Source: Competibacter sp963695105
GTDB lineage: Bacteria > Pseudomonadota > Gammaproteobacteria > Competibacterales > Competibacteraceae
Assembly (NCBI GenBank): GCA_963695105.1
Contig: CAVOGC010000004.1
Span: forward strand, 117,804 to 181,803
DNA: 64,000 bases
Direction of reading: 5' to 3'
Shown: one piece after another, positions 52,114 to 61,403 of the stretch
Position numbering within the stretch: the stretch's first letter is position 1
Layout: the number at the start of each line of letters is the position of its first letter
Notes under the pieces: model-generated
Told to the model about the DNA's origin: nothing
Databases searched by the model: none
What the model saw: only the letters and a program-made list of their open reading frames with translations
Made by a program: the position numbers and the translations under genes

Positions 52114-53454
52114 CTACTTTCCGATGCAAAAACTGCTGAAAATCCGCGACAGCAAATCCTCGGACGTAAACGCCCCGGTAATCTCCGAGAGCGCGTTCTG
52201 GGCCTCGCGCAACTCCTCGGCGACCAGCTCGCCGGCGCGATAGAGTTCCAACTGATCCACCGCCCGCGCCAAGGCCGCCGCCGCCCGCTCCAGCGCCTCC
52301 AGATGACGGCGACGGGCCATGAACGTCCCCTCTCCGCCACCGTGATAACCCATGCAGGTCTTGAGGTGCTCGCGCAGCAGATCCAGGCCCGCCTCGGTCT
52401 TGGCCGACAGCAGGATTTCGCTGCCCCACTCGCCGTCCCGCACCACTGGCGGCCGACCGCTCAGATCGATCTTGTTGTAAAGCACCGTCACCGGCGTGTC
52501 CGCCGGCAACCGCTCCCGCAACACTCGTTCCTCGGTCGCCAGACCCAGGCGATCATCCACCACCATCAGAATCCGGTCGGCGGCGGCGATCTCGTTCCAG
52601 GCGCGGCGGATGCCTTCCCGTTCGACCGGGTCGTCGCTGTCGCGCAAACCGGCGGTGTCGATGACGTGCAGCGGCATACCGTCGATGCTGACCTGCTCGC
52701 GCAGCACGTCGCGGGTGGTGCCGGGCACGGCGGTGACGATGGCCGCCTCGCGCCCGGCCAGATGATTGAGCAGGCTGGACTTGCCGGCGTTCGGCCGACC
52801 GGCGATCACCACGGTCATCCCGTCGCGCAGCAAGCGGCCCTGGCCGGCGGCGGCTTGCAACTCGCCCAAGCGCTCCCGCAAACCCCGCAAGCGCCCGGCG
52901 ACGATCCCGTCGGCGAGGAAATCGATCTCCTCCTCGGGAAAGTCAATCGCCGCCTCGACATAGATCCGCAACTCGATCAAGCCCTCGACCAGGCTTTGCA
53001 CCCGCCGGGAAAACTCGCCTTGCAGCGAACGCAGGGCGGCGCGGGCGGCGGCGGCGGTGTCGCAGGCGATCAGATCGGCAACCGCCTCGGCCTGGGCCAA
53101 GTCGAGCTTGTCGTTGAGAAAGGCGCGTTCGGAAAATTCCCCCGGCCGGGCCAAACGAGCGCCCAGTTCCACCACCCGCGCCAGCAGCAGGTCCAGGACC
53201 ACTGGACCGCCGTGTCCCTGAAGCTCCAGCACATCTTCACCGGTAAAGGAATGGGGCGCGGGAAAATAGAGGGCGATACCTTCATCGAGCACCGCGCCAT
53301 CGTCCGAGCGGAAGCGGCGTAAAGCGGCTTGCCGCGGCGCGGGCACGATGCCGCACACGGCCAAGGCAATTGTGGGAACCGCCGGCCCGGACACTCGAAT
53401 CACGCCGATGCCACCCCGGCCGGACGGGGTGGCGATGGCGGCGATGGTGTCCAT
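52114..53454 (-). CDS. mnmE: tRNA modification GTPase MnmE
   Basis: 446 residues. N-terminal folate-binding domain (TIAAIATPSGRGGIGVIRVS), helical domain, inserted G domain with GRPNAGKSSLLNHLAG near 224, TTRDVLREQ, DTAG and NKID, and the C-terminal CxGK motif as FCIGK. With MnmG it makes 5-carboxymethylaminomethyl-uridine in tRNA wobble positions. In gammaproteobacteria it typically follows yidC; here a KilA-N gene intervenes. Confidence 0.96.
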   Translation of the reverse strand: MDTIAAIATPSGRGGIGVIRVSGPAVPTIALAVCGIVPAPRQAALRRFRSDDGAVLDEGIALYFPAPHSFTGEDVLELQGHGGPVVLDLLLARVVELGARLARPGEFSERAFLNDKLDLAQAEAVADLIACDTAAAARAALRSLQGEFSRRVQSLVEGLIELRIYVEAAIDFPEEEIDFLADGIVAGRLRGLRERLGELQAAAGQGRLLRDGMTVVIAGRPNAGKSSLLNHLAGREAAIVTAVPGTTRDVLREQVSIDGMPLHVIDTAGLRDSDDPVEREGIRRAWNEIAAADRILMVVDDRLGLATEERVLRERLPADTPVTVLYNKIDLSGRPPVVRDGEWGSEILLSAKTEAGLDLLREHLKTCMGYHGGGEGTFMARRRHLEALERAAAALARAVDQLELYRAGELVAEELREAQNALSEITGAFTSEDLLSRIFSSFCIGK

Positions 53455-53510
53455 CGAATAAGCTCACTGGGCTTGCATGGCAAGTTCCGGTGCAGCACCT
53501 AGTAAGCTGA

Positions 53511-54353
53511 TTATTTATCCAACAAAGGCTTATCGCTTAGCTTCTTAATAGCTGGGTTATTAACAAGAGACTTCATTTGTTTTATTGCTAGAGCATTCAG
53601 GATCGATAATCGTTCGGCTGGGGTTTTCTTTTGCTCAATAAGAAGTGCGTTCTGGCTTTCTAAGCTTGCAAGGACTACCAATTGTTCTACGGTTGCATAA
53701 TCTCTGATATTTCCATCTTTGTCTGGATATTCTGTACGCCATTCTTTCGCTGTTTTCCCAAACAGTGCTACGTTGAGCAAATCGGCTTCGGATGCGTAGA
53801 TGTGGCCGGTTTGCTCCTTGGAGAGCTGCGGGGGGATCAGGTACTCCTTGATGGCGTCCGTGTGGATGCGATAATGAGATTTCGTCAACGATCTTCGGAT
53901 ATTCCACTCAAGCTTACCTGACTGAATCTCTTGCTCCTTGAGACGCTGGAACTCCTTGATGAGATAGAGCTTGAACTCTGGACTAAGCCAAGAACCGAAC
54001 TCGAAGGCAATATCCTTGTGGGCGAAGGTGCCGCCATAGCGCCCCGCCTTGGCAACCAATCCTATGCCGTTTGTGCGTTGTATCCATTTTTTAGCGGACA
54101 TAACAAAACTGTTCAACCCTACATCAATTTTAATTTGGTGGAATTCCACCAAATTAAAATTTGGATTATTCAGCCGCTCCCAAACCCCAAGAAAATCAAT
54201 AGTATTCTTGTTTTGCAACCAGTTCTTGATGAGTTGTTCTGCACCATCAAACCCTTGCGTCATATCCGTCAGGCTAATGTAGTCATCCTCGTTGTGAGAA
54301 AAAAGGTGTATTTCAACGCCTTGGACCACAATGCTTTGATTTTTGCTGTTCAT
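53511..54353 (-). CDS. KilA-N domain protein (phage-derived)
   Basis: 280 residues. The KilA-N domain covers residues 20-130: DDYISLTDMTQGFDGAEQLI, KWIQRTNGIGLVAKAGRYGG and FAHKDIAFEFGSWLSPEFKL. The C-terminal half (LLNVALFGKTAKEWRTEYPD, VVLASLESQNALLIEQKKTP) is typical of KilA-N/DUF proteins near phage and defence genes. ATG 54353 has GAGGGTGG just upstream; 54365 is an alternative. Codon use is AT-rich and unlike its neighbours, marking recent transfer. Function is presumably DNA-binding. Confidence 0.85.
   Translation of the reverse strand: MNSKNQSIVVQGVEIHLFSHNEDDYISLTDMTQGFDGAEQLIKNWLQNKNTIDFLGVWERLNNPNFNLVEFHQIKIDVGLNSFVMSAKKWIQRTNGIGLVAKAGRYGGTFAHKDIAFEFGSWLSPEFKLYLIKEFQRLKEQEIQSGKLEWNIRRSLTKSHYRIHTDAIKEYLIPPQLSKEQTGHIYASEADLLNVALFGKTAKEWRTEYPDKDGNIRDYATVEQLVVLASLESQNALLIEQKKTPAERLSILNALAIKQMKSLVNNPAIKKLSDKPLLDK
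54126..54161. repeat. 36-bp perfect palindrome inside the KilA-N gene
   Basis: Two 18-bp arms (left arm starting AATTTTAATTTGGTGGAA) meet at an EcoRI-like GAATTC centre at 54141-54146 with no loop. It lies in the coding region for LNNPNFNLVEFHQIKID. Confidence 0.85.
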
Positions 54354-54481
54354 ATCCACCCTCATATACCATTAAGCGACTGATTTTATTGCAGAAGAAA
54401 CCAAACAGTCTTGGCGCAATGGTATCTGGCAACTCTATCTCTTCCAGCGCGGCTTCGGCTTCCCTGCCGAAATAGTAAGCA

Positions 54482-56271
54482 CTATTTCTTGCGCTTGCCG
54501 GAATTCTTCGAATCGGGCAAGGCCTGCTTAGCGAGCGTCAGCAGCTTTTTGGCCTGTCCGCCGAGACCCGATCCGGTCTTGGCCTTGAGCGCCGCGGCGT
54601 CGGCGCCCGACTCCACCCGCTTGGTGATGACCCACTGCTGGGCGATGGACAGCATGTTGTTCACCACCCAGTACAACACCAAACCGGATGGGAACCACAG
54701 GAACATGAAGGTAAACACGATCGGCAGCGCCATCATCACCTTGGCCTGGATCGGATCGGGCGGCGCCGGACTCAGTTTCTGCTGGACGAACATGGTGACA
54801 CCCATGACCAGCGGCAGCACGTAGAACGGGTCCGGGATCGACATGTCCTTGATCCAGAACATGAACGGCGCCTGGCGCAACTGCACGCTTTCCACCAGCA
54901 CCCAGTACAGGGCGATGAACACCGGAATCTGCACCAGAATCGGCAGGCAGCCACCCAGCGGATTGACCTTTTCCTTTTTGTACAGGCCCATCATCGCTTC
55001 GTTCATCTTCTGCTTGTCGTCGCCGTACAGTTCCTTGAGCCGGGTCAATTCCGGCGCCAACCGGCGCATGTTGGCCATCGAACGGTAGCTGGTCTCCGAC
55101 AGCTTGTAGAACGCCAGCTTGATCAACAGGGTGAGGATAATGATCGACCAACCCCAGTTGCCGACAATATTGTGGATCCATTTCAGCAGCCAGAACAGCG
55201 GCTCGGCGATGATGGTCAACATGCCGTAGTCCACGGTCAATTGCAGGTTGGGGGCGATGTCCGCCAGCACACCCTGCAACTTGGGACCCACGTACAGGCG
55301 GGTGCGGAAATCGCCGGTCGCGCCGGCCGGCACGGCCTGCGCCGCCCCGCGCATCCCCACCATATAGCGGTTGCCGCCGACCACCCGGGTGTAGAAATCG
55401 TTGGTCTCGCCCGGATTCGGCACCCAGGCGCCGAGGAAATAATGCTGGATCATGGCCACCCAGCCATCCTTGACCGGCTGGTTCAGCTCCTTTTTGGCGA
55501 TATCGTCGAAGGAGATTTTTTCGTAGCGCTGTTCGGGCGTGGAAATCACCGCGCCGGTATAGGTGATGACGCCACTGCCGAAAAAGCCTGTGGCTGACAT
55601 GCGGCGGGGTGCGCTGGAACTGGCGATACTGACTGCCCTGCCAGTCGGCGGCGCTGCTGTTTTCCACCCGCTGGTTCAGGTCCACCAGGAAGCTGCCGCG
55701 ACGGAACGTGTAAGTCTTGATCACCTTCAGGCCGGACGGGTCCGACCAGTTCAGCCGCACTTCCAGCGTGTCCTGACCATCCGCCAGCCGGTATTCGTCC
55801 TGCTCGACGCTGAATTGGGCGTAATGATTGGGGGCGGGCGCGTCGTTCAGCGCCAGCAGTCCGGACTGGGCGATGAAAATGTCTGCTCCGCTATCCTTGA
55901 GCAACTGAAAGGGCTGGTCCGGCTGCTGCACCGATTCCGGATAAGTACGCAACCCGACCCGGCGCAGGTCGCCGCCCAGGGTATCGATCTCGGCCTCGAA
56001 TACGTCGGTGACGACCCGCACCCGCTGGCCGCCGCCCAGGGCCTGGGGTCCCGCGCTTATCGCCGGCGCGGCGGCCGGCACGTCCTCACCGGGCTTCAGC
56101 GCCGGCAGGGCGGATGAGGGGCCGGCCGGGACGGTTGAACTGGCCGGCGCCGAAGCGACCGGCGGAGCCGGCGGCGGATGTTTCTTGGCCTGAAATTCCA
56201 GCCAGTTCTGCCACAGCAGAAACAGCACGAACGCCATGGCGGCGATCAGCAACAAACGTTGGTTTTCCATC
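54482..56271 (-). CDS. yidC: Membrane protein insertase YidC (apparent frameshift)
   Basis: About 595 residues if one base near 55601 is ignored. The N-terminal part starts MENQRLLLIAAMAFVLFLLW (TM1, AAGGA 6 nt upstream) and runs through the periplasmic beta-sandwich (VRVVTDVFEAEIDTLGGDLR) to YRQFQRTPPH. The second frame continues GFFGSGVITYTGAVISTPEQ, then the insertase core (LTLLIKLAFYKLSETSYRSM with the hydrophilic-groove Arg; NPLGGCLPILVQIPVFIALY) and a Lys-rich tail. YidC is essential, so the frameshift is probably a sequencing or assembly error. It overlaps yidD by 2 bp. Confidence 0.92.
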
Positions 56272-56500
56272 ATCGGTCCTTCGGGACAGGTTCGGGAACA
56301 GGGTCGACGCCACCCGGATGCCAGGGATGACAACGCAGCACGCGCCGGATCGCCAGCCAGACGCCGCGCGTGGCGCCATGGCGCTCGATGGCCTCGCGGG
56401 CATACTGGGAGCAGCTCGGATAAAAACGGCAGTGGTTGCCCAACAACGGGCTGAGCAGGAGTTGGTAGCCGCGAATCAGGGCGATCAGGATGGCGCGCAT
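56270..56500 (-). CDS. yidD: Membrane protein insertion efficiency factor YidD
   Basis: 76 residues. IALIRGYQLLLSPLLGNHCR, FYPSCSQYAREAIERHG and RRVLRCHPWHPGGVDPVP are the invariant YidD motifs (HxC and CSQYA Cys residues). It is a small membrane-associated helper of Sec/YidC insertion. It sits between rnpA and yidC with overlaps on both sides, indicating one operon. Confidence 0.95.
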   Translation of the reverse strand: MRAILIALIRGYQLLLSPLLGNHCRFYPSCSQYAREAIERHGATRGVWLAIRRVLRCHPWHPGGVDPVPEPVPKDR

Positions 56501-56847
56501 GGCCGCGCGAGCCTCCGCCAGTGCCGCTGCAGCGAGGCAAACAGGATCGCGTTGCCCTGCTCCACCGCGCTGGCGCGGCCCATCACCACGCAGTCCAGCC
56601 CGCCGAGCCGTTGCTGGTGGTGTCGGAAGCTTTCGCGCACCGCCCGCTTGAGCCGGTTGCGCGCCACGGCGGATTTGGCGACCTTACGGGAGACGGCCAG
56701 ACCCAGGCGGGAATAAGGTAAATCGTTGGGGCGGGCAAGCACGGTAAAATAACGGTCGCTGGATTTGACCGGCCGGGCGAACACGCCGGTAAAGGCTTGC
56801 CGGCCGGTCAACCGGGCGCGGCGTGGAAAGCGCGCGCCACCGGCCAT
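56485..56847 (-). CDS. rnpA: Ribonuclease P protein component
   Basis: 120 residues, basic. RFPRRARLTGRQAFTGVFAR, RLGLAVSRKVAKSAVARNRL and KRAVRESFRHHQ include the RNR motif (ARNRLKR) that binds RNase P RNA. ATG 56847 is chosen because it gives the standard length; the upstream frame overlaps rpmH. The gene precedes and overlaps yidD. Confidence 0.95.
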   Translation of the reverse strand: MAGGARFPRRARLTGRQAFTGVFARPVKSSDRYFTVLARPNDLPYSRLGLAVSRKVAKSAVARNRLKRAVRESFRHHQQRLGGLDCVVMGRASAVEQGNAILFASLQRHWRRLARPCAPS

Positions 56848-56851
56848 GGAT

Positions 56852-56986
56852 TCAGGGCGCCAGCCGGGCGCGACCCTTGGCGCGACGCGCCTTGATAACC
56901 TGGCGACCACCCCGGGTGGCCATGCGGGCGCGAAACCCGTGGGTGCGCTTGCGGTGGATGTTGCTGGGCTGGAAAGTCCGCTTCAT
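56852..56986 (-). CDS. rpmH: 50S ribosomal protein L34
   Basis: 44 residues: MKRTFQPSNIHRKRTHGFRA then ATRGGRQVIKARRAKGR, the standard L34 sequence. AGGAAC lies just before the ATG. It starts the rpmH-rnpA-yidD-yidC operon and is divergent from dnaA. Confidence 0.97.
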   Translation of the reverse strand: MKRTFQPSNIHRKRTHGFRARMATRGGRQVIKARRAKGRARLAP

Positions 56987-57013
56987 GTGTAGTTCCTTAA
57001 AGATGCTTGCGAG

Positions 57014-57077
57014 GCAAACCGGTTTGCGGTTTTTACCGCAAACGTGAAACTTACTGATCAAGAGATAAATTTGTCAA
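57014..57077 (-). promoter_or_regulatory. rpmH promoter and leader hairpin
   Basis: On the minus strand TTGACA (57072-57077) is followed after 18 bp by TAAGTT (57048-57053). The leader contains a 9-bp perfect stem GTTTGCGGT-TTTT-ACCGCAAAC (57022-57043) and an overlapping palindrome GCAAACCGGTTTGC (57014-57027). Alternative pairings are possible and could affect L34 expression; regulation is inferred. Confidence 0.5.
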
Positions 57078-57110
57078 GCACTACGCAGGCCGCAATCAGT
57101 GCCGCGCCTG

Positions 57111-57119
57111 TGGATAAGT
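57111..57119 (-). promoter_or_regulatory. DnaA box upstream of dnaA
   Basis: TGTGGATAA (complement of TTATCCACA), a consensus DnaA box 70 bp before the dnaA start, consistent with DnaA autoregulation. Confidence 0.75.
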
Positions 57120-57188
57120 GATGGATAACCCATCGGCGAGTCACTAAACTGAACGATTCCGCCTAAGGCGCCACCGGGAGGACTGCCT

Positions 57189-58544
57189 GTGGACCGTGAG
57201 TTGTGGAAAGCGTGCCTGAAATGTCTGGAACGCGAATTATCCGAACCCCAGTTGAACACCTGGATTCGACCGCTGCATGCCCGAGAGGACAACGGCGATC
57301 TGCGCCTGCTCGCGCCGAACCGCTTTGTGCTCGACTGGGTCAAGAAACACCATCTGACACAGATCAAGACCGTGCTCGAACATCTGCGACCCGAACAACC
57401 GCCGCAAGTGCTGCTGGAAATCGGCAGCGGCGCCGCCCAAGCCGAGCCGGCGGCTCAAGGCGAGGACGCGCCCCCGACCGAGCCGTCCGTCGGACCGACC
57501 ATCGACGCCAGCGAGCTGCTCAAGAGCGGGGCGCTTAACCCGGATTTCACCTTCACCACCTTCGTCGAGGGCAATTCCAACCAGATTGCCCGGGCCGCCT
57601 GCCTGCAAGTCACTCAAAACCCCGGCAAGGCCTATAACCCGCTGTTCATCTACGGCGGCACCGGCCTGGGCAAGACCCATCTCATCCACGCCGTCGGCAA
57701 CATGCTGCGCGAACGCGACGCCAGCGCCCAGGTGGTCTACCAAAATTGCGAGTATTTCGTAGCCGACATGGTGCGTTCCCTGCAACACAATGCCATCAAC
57801 GAGTTCAAGCGCCGCTATCGGGTATTGGATGCCTTGCTGATCGACGACGTACAGTTTCTGGCCGGCAAGGAGCGCTCCCAGGAAGAGTTTTTCTACACGT
57901 TCAATAGCCTGCTGGAAAGCCGCCAGCAGGTGATCCTGACCTGCGACCGCTACCCCAAGGAAGTCGCCGGCCTGGAAGACCGGCTCAAGTCGCGCTTCGG
58001 TTCCGGCCTGACCGTGGCGGTCGAACCGCCGGAACTGGAGACCCGGGTGGCGATCCTCAAGAGCAAGGCCGAACAGATCGAACTCGGCCTGCCCGACGAA
58101 GTCGCCTTTTTCATCGCCCAGCGCATCCGCTCCAATGTCCGCGAGCTGGAAGGCGCGCTGCGGCGGGTTTACGCCAATGCCCAGTTCACCGGCAGGCCCA
58201 TTACCCTGGCCTTCGCCAAGGAAGTCCTGAGCGACCTGCTGACGCTGCAAGACAAGCTGGTCACCATTGAAAACATCCAGCGGACCGTGGCGGATTACTA
58301 CAAAATCACCATCGGCGAACTGCTGTCCAACAGCCGGATGCGCGTCCTGTCCCGTCCCCGGCAGATCGCGATGGCGCTGACCAAGGAACTGACCGTGCTT
58401 AGCCTGCCGGAGATCGGCGAGGCGTTCGGCGGGCGGGATCACACCACCGTCCTGCACGCCTGCCGAAGGGTGCGGGAACTCCAGCACAGTGACTCGGAAA
58501 TCCGCGACGATTACACTAACCTGCTATCGACGCTGACTAACTAG
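57189..58544 (+). CDS. dnaA: Chromosomal replication initiator protein DnaA
   Basis: 451 residues. Domain I (LWKACLKCLERELSEPQLNT), an acidic linker to about residue 110, the AAA+ domain III with Walker A GGTGLGKTHLIHAVGN, Walker B ALLIDDVQFLAGKE, and domain IV with GGRDHTTVLHACRRV, which reads DnaA boxes. A GTG start at 57189 gives MDRELW and follows GGGAGG. It is followed by the box array that it binds. Confidence 0.97.
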   Translation: MDRELWKACLKCLERELSEPQLNTWIRPLHAREDNGDLRLLAPNRFVLDWVKKHHLTQIKTVLEHLRPEQPPQVLLEIGSGAAQAEPAAQGEDAPPTEPSVGPTIDASELLKSGALNPDFTFTTFVEGNSNQIARAACLQVTQNPGKAYNPLFIYGGTGLGKTHLIHAVGNMLRERDASAQVVYQNCEYFVADMVRSLQHNAINEFKRRYRVLDALLIDDVQFLAGKERSQEEFFYTFNSLLESRQQVILTCDRYPKEVAGLEDRLKSRFGSGLTVAVEPPELETRVAILKSKAEQIELGLPDEVAFFIAQRIRSNVRELEGALRRVYANAQFTGRPITLAFAKEVLSDLLTLQDKLVTIENIQRTVADYYKITIGELLSNSRMRVLSRPRQIAMALTKELTVLSLPEIGEAFGGRDHTTVLHACRRVRELQHSDSEIRDDYTNLLSTLTN

Positions 58545-59117
58545 AAAACTCCTGTGGATAACCTCTGTGGATAAGTTGAATAACTTTCAAACGCCCGGCG
58601 ACAGGTGAGTTAACTTAAATGATTACTCGTAATAATTTTCAAAAAATCAAATTATTAGAACTTATTTCCTGGATTAAACCCATATGACTGACAATTTCAC
58701 CACGAACTGCCTATAAAAGCGGAAAACAGCCTGTGGATAACTTTGTGGATAAGTCGGCCATTTCTGTGGATAAGTCGGCAAAATCTGTGGATAACTTTGT
58801 GGATAACTTTTGACCCCCAAAAAGTTATCCACAGGAAAACCGACTTATCCACATTTTATCCACAGACTTATCCACAGGAAAAATCGATGTATCTATTTGA
58901 TTAAAAATAATAAAAAAAAGTTATCCACAGAAAATGCCCTCCCTAATAATAATAATCTTTTAAATATATATAAGATCTTATTTATTGTTGAGGCGCCGCG
59001 AAAAGCAGGTCGTGCGGACAGACAAAATTTTATTTACCATACACTCAAGTAGGAAATTGGGGCTACCCACCCAAGCACGGTGAAGACCGAACGAACAGGC
59101 ATACCGGAGAACATTCG
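58545..59117. other. oriC: Chromosomal origin region oriC (DnaA-box array and AT-rich unwinding region)
   Basis: 573 bp of AT-rich DNA between dnaA and dnaN. It has twelve exact DnaA boxes. Seven are TGTGGATAA (58553, 58566, 58732, 58744, 58765, 58786, 58798) and five are TTATCCACA (58825, 58845, 58856, 58868, 58921). The orientation flips between 58806 and 58825. An AT-rich stretch without boxes at 58930-58990 (AATAATAATAATC, AAATATATATAAG) plus the A-run before 58920 would serve as the duplex-unwinding element. The array is unusually dense and near-symmetrical. Confidence 0.88.
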
Positions 59118-60218
59118 ATGAAACTGGAAGCCAAGCGCGAGCAACTGCTCAAACCGTTGCAGCATGTGATCGGCGCGGTCGAACGCCGGCAGACACTGCC
59201 GATCCTGACCAACGTGCTGGTGTCGGCGCGGGAACGGGAACTGACCCTGACCACCACCGACCTGGAAGTGGAACTGTCGGTCCGGGTCGAACTGCAAGTG
59301 GACACGCCGGGCGAGATCACCCTCCCGGCCCGCAAGCTGCACGACATCCTGCGCGCCCTGCCGGACGATGCCACCGTGACGCTGAGCGTCGAGGGCGACA
59401 AGGCCACCGTCCGCTGCGGCCGCAGCCGTTTCACCCTGGTCACCCTGCCGGCCGGCGATTTCCCCACCCTGGAGGATTTGCCGTTCGAAGGCGATATCCG
59501 CGTGCCGCAGGGCGTCCTGCGCAACCTGATCGAGCGCACCCATTTCGCCATGGCCCAGCAGGACGTGCGCTACTACCTCAACGGCCTGCTGCTGGAAGTC
59601 GGCCCCGGCGTGCTGCGGCTGGTCGCCACCGACGGCCACCGGCTGGCGTTCCAGGAACTGAGCACCGAAGTCGATGTGGCGGAAACCCGCCAGGTGATCG
59701 TGCCGCGCAAGGGTGTGATGGAGTTGCTGCGGCTGCTGGGCGACAGCGAGGTCGAGGCGGTGATCCGGGTCGGCGCCAACCACATCCGGCTGATGCTGGG
59801 CGATATCTGCCTGACCTCCAAGCTGATCGAGGGCAAGTTCCCCGACTACCAGCGCGTGATCCCCCGCGAGGGCGACCGGGTGATGATCGCCGACCGGCTG
59901 GTGCTGCGCGGCGCGCTGGCGCGGGCCGGCATCATGCTCAGCGACAAGACTCAGGGCGTGCGCCTGCAACTGGAAGACTGGATTTTGCGGGCGCAGACGC
60001 AAAATTCCGAGCAGGAAGAGGCCGAGGAGGAAGTCGAGATCAACTACAGCGGCGGCCCGTTGGAGGTCGGTTTCAACGTCACCTATCTGCTCGACGCCCT
60101 GGGCGCGCTGGGTGGCGAGCTGGCCAAGCTGTCCTTTTCCGACTCCGCCAGCAGTTGCCTGATCGAGGAGGCCGACGGCAGCGGCGGCAAGCATGTCATC
60201 ATGCCGATGCGGCTCTGA
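59118..60218 (+). CDS. dnaN: DNA polymerase III beta sliding clamp
   Basis: 366 residues, three clamp repeats. MKLEAKREQLLKPLQHVIGA, ILTNVLVSARERELTLTTTD, FAMAQQDVRYYLNGLLLEV and the C-terminal VIMPMRL, the usual clamp end (PMRL). It encircles DNA and tethers polymerase III. recF follows 61 bp downstream in the same direction. Confidence 0.97.
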   Translation: MKLEAKREQLLKPLQHVIGAVERRQTLPILTNVLVSARERELTLTTTDLEVELSVRVELQVDTPGEITLPARKLHDILRALPDDATVTLSVEGDKATVRCGRSRFTLVTLPAGDFPTLEDLPFEGDIRVPQGVLRNLIERTHFAMAQQDVRYYLNGLLLEVGPGVLRLVATDGHRLAFQELSTEVDVAETRQVIVPRKGVMELLRLLGDSEVEAVIRVGANHIRLMLGDICLTSKLIEGKFPDYQRVIPREGDRVMIADRLVLRGALARAGIMLSDKTQGVRLQLEDWILRAQTQNSEQEEAEEEVEINYSGGPLEVGFNVTYLLDALGALGGELAKLSFSDSASSCLIEEADGSGGKHVIMPMRL

Positions 60219-60279
60219 TTCGGCGCGGCGCGGATCAGGGGCCGGTGAGCGGCGAACCAGGGGCGGCGCGTAGGCCGCC

Positions 60280-61368
60280 ATGCGGGTCGCCACCCTCGAC
60301 ATCACCGGATTTCGCAACCTGCGACCGGTTCGGATCGACTGTTCGCCCGGCCTGAACCTGCTGGTCGGTCCCAATGCCTCCGGCAAGACCAGCCTGCTGG
60401 AGGCCTTGTACGTTCTGGGGCGCGGCCGTTCGTTCCGCGCCCGCCAGCCGCGGGAGTTGATTCAGACCGACGCGCCCTGGTTCCGGGTGGCGGCGGCGCT
60501 GGACGGCGGCGACGGCCGGCGGCGGCCGGTCGGCATCGAACGCGGCCCGCGCGAGCTGGCCGCCCGCATCGACGGCGCGCCGACCCGCTCGCTGGCGGAT
60601 CTGGCCCGGCAGGTGCCGGTGCTGCTGCTCAATCCGGACAGCCACCGGCTGCTGGAAGACGGGCCGCGCCAGCGGCGGCGCTTCATGGACTGGGGCCTGT
60701 TTCACGCCGAACCGACCTTCATCCACGCCTGGCGGCGCTACGAGACGGCCCTGCGCCACCGCAACGCCGCCCTGCGGGCCGGCGCCGCCGACCGGGCGGT
60801 GGACGCCTGGGACGGCGAGCTGGCGGCGGCGGCGGCGATCCTCGACCGGCTGCGCGATGCCTTCTGTACGGCCCTGGAAGGCGCTCTGGGGCCGTTGGCG
60901 GCCCGGACCCTGGGCGAGGTAGGGGTCGGGGTCGATTATCGCCGTGGCTGGCCGCTGGAGCCGTTGGAACGGGATTTCGCGGCGTGGTTGCGGGCGGGTC
61001 GCGGCTCGGACCGCCAGCAGAGCCATACCCGGCTGGGACCGCACCGGGCCGATTTCTCCCTCCGGGTCGCCGGCCATCCGCCCGGCGCGGCGCTTTCCCG
61101 CGGCCAGCAGAAGCTGCTGGTGATCGCGCTGCTGCTGGCGCAGGCGGAGTTGTACCGCCGCCGCCTCGGCGAAGCCTGCATCCTGTTGATCGACGATCTG
61201 CCGGCGGAACTGGACCCCGGCAATCGGGCGCGAGTGTCGCGCGCCCTGGCGGAATTGGACACTCAGTTGTTCGTCACCGCCATCGAGCCGGGACTGCTGG
61301 ATATCGCGCCCTGGCGCGAAGCGAAGACCTTCGCTCTGACAGGCGGCGAGGTGCGCGAAATGATATAA
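60280..61368 (+). CDS. recF: DNA replication and repair protein RecF
   Basis: 362 residues, SMC-like ATPase. Walker A GPNASGKTSLLEALYVLGRG, LNPDSHRLLEDGPRQRRRFM, signature SRGQQKLLVIALLLAQ and Walker B ILLIDDLPAELD. It loads RecA at gaps. Its end overlaps a TATAAT sequence that may be the gyrB -10 box. Confidence 0.96.
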   Translation: MRVATLDITGFRNLRPVRIDCSPGLNLLVGPNASGKTSLLEALYVLGRGRSFRARQPRELIQTDAPWFRVAAALDGGDGRRRPVGIERGPRELAARIDGAPTRSLADLARQVPVLLLNPDSHRLLEDGPRQRRRFMDWGLFHAEPTFIHAWRRYETALRHRNAALRAGAADRAVDAWDGELAAAAAILDRLRDAFCTALEGALGPLAARTLGEVGVGVDYRRGWPLEPLERDFAAWLRAGRGSDRQQSHTRLGPHRADFSLRVAGHPPGAALSRGQQKLLVIALLLAQAELYRRRLGEACILLIDDLPAELDPGNRARVSRALAELDTQLFVTAIEPGLLDIAPWREAKTFALTGGEVREMI

Positions 61369-61369
61369 T
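61364..61369 (+). promoter_or_regulatory. Possible gyrB -10 box
   Basis: A perfect TATAAT overlaps the recF stop codon, 34 bp before the gyrB start. A -35 match (CTGACA at 61336) is 22 bp away, too far for a standard promoter, so this is tentative. Confidence 0.35.
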
Positions 61370-61403
61370 CCCGCGTCTTTTGCGGAATTCGGGAAGCGGG
61401 AGC

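Noticed and set aside
54126..54161. Palindrome as a transcription terminator
   Set aside because: It lies in the middle of the KilA-N coding sequence and has no flanking T-tract; termination there would truncate the gene.
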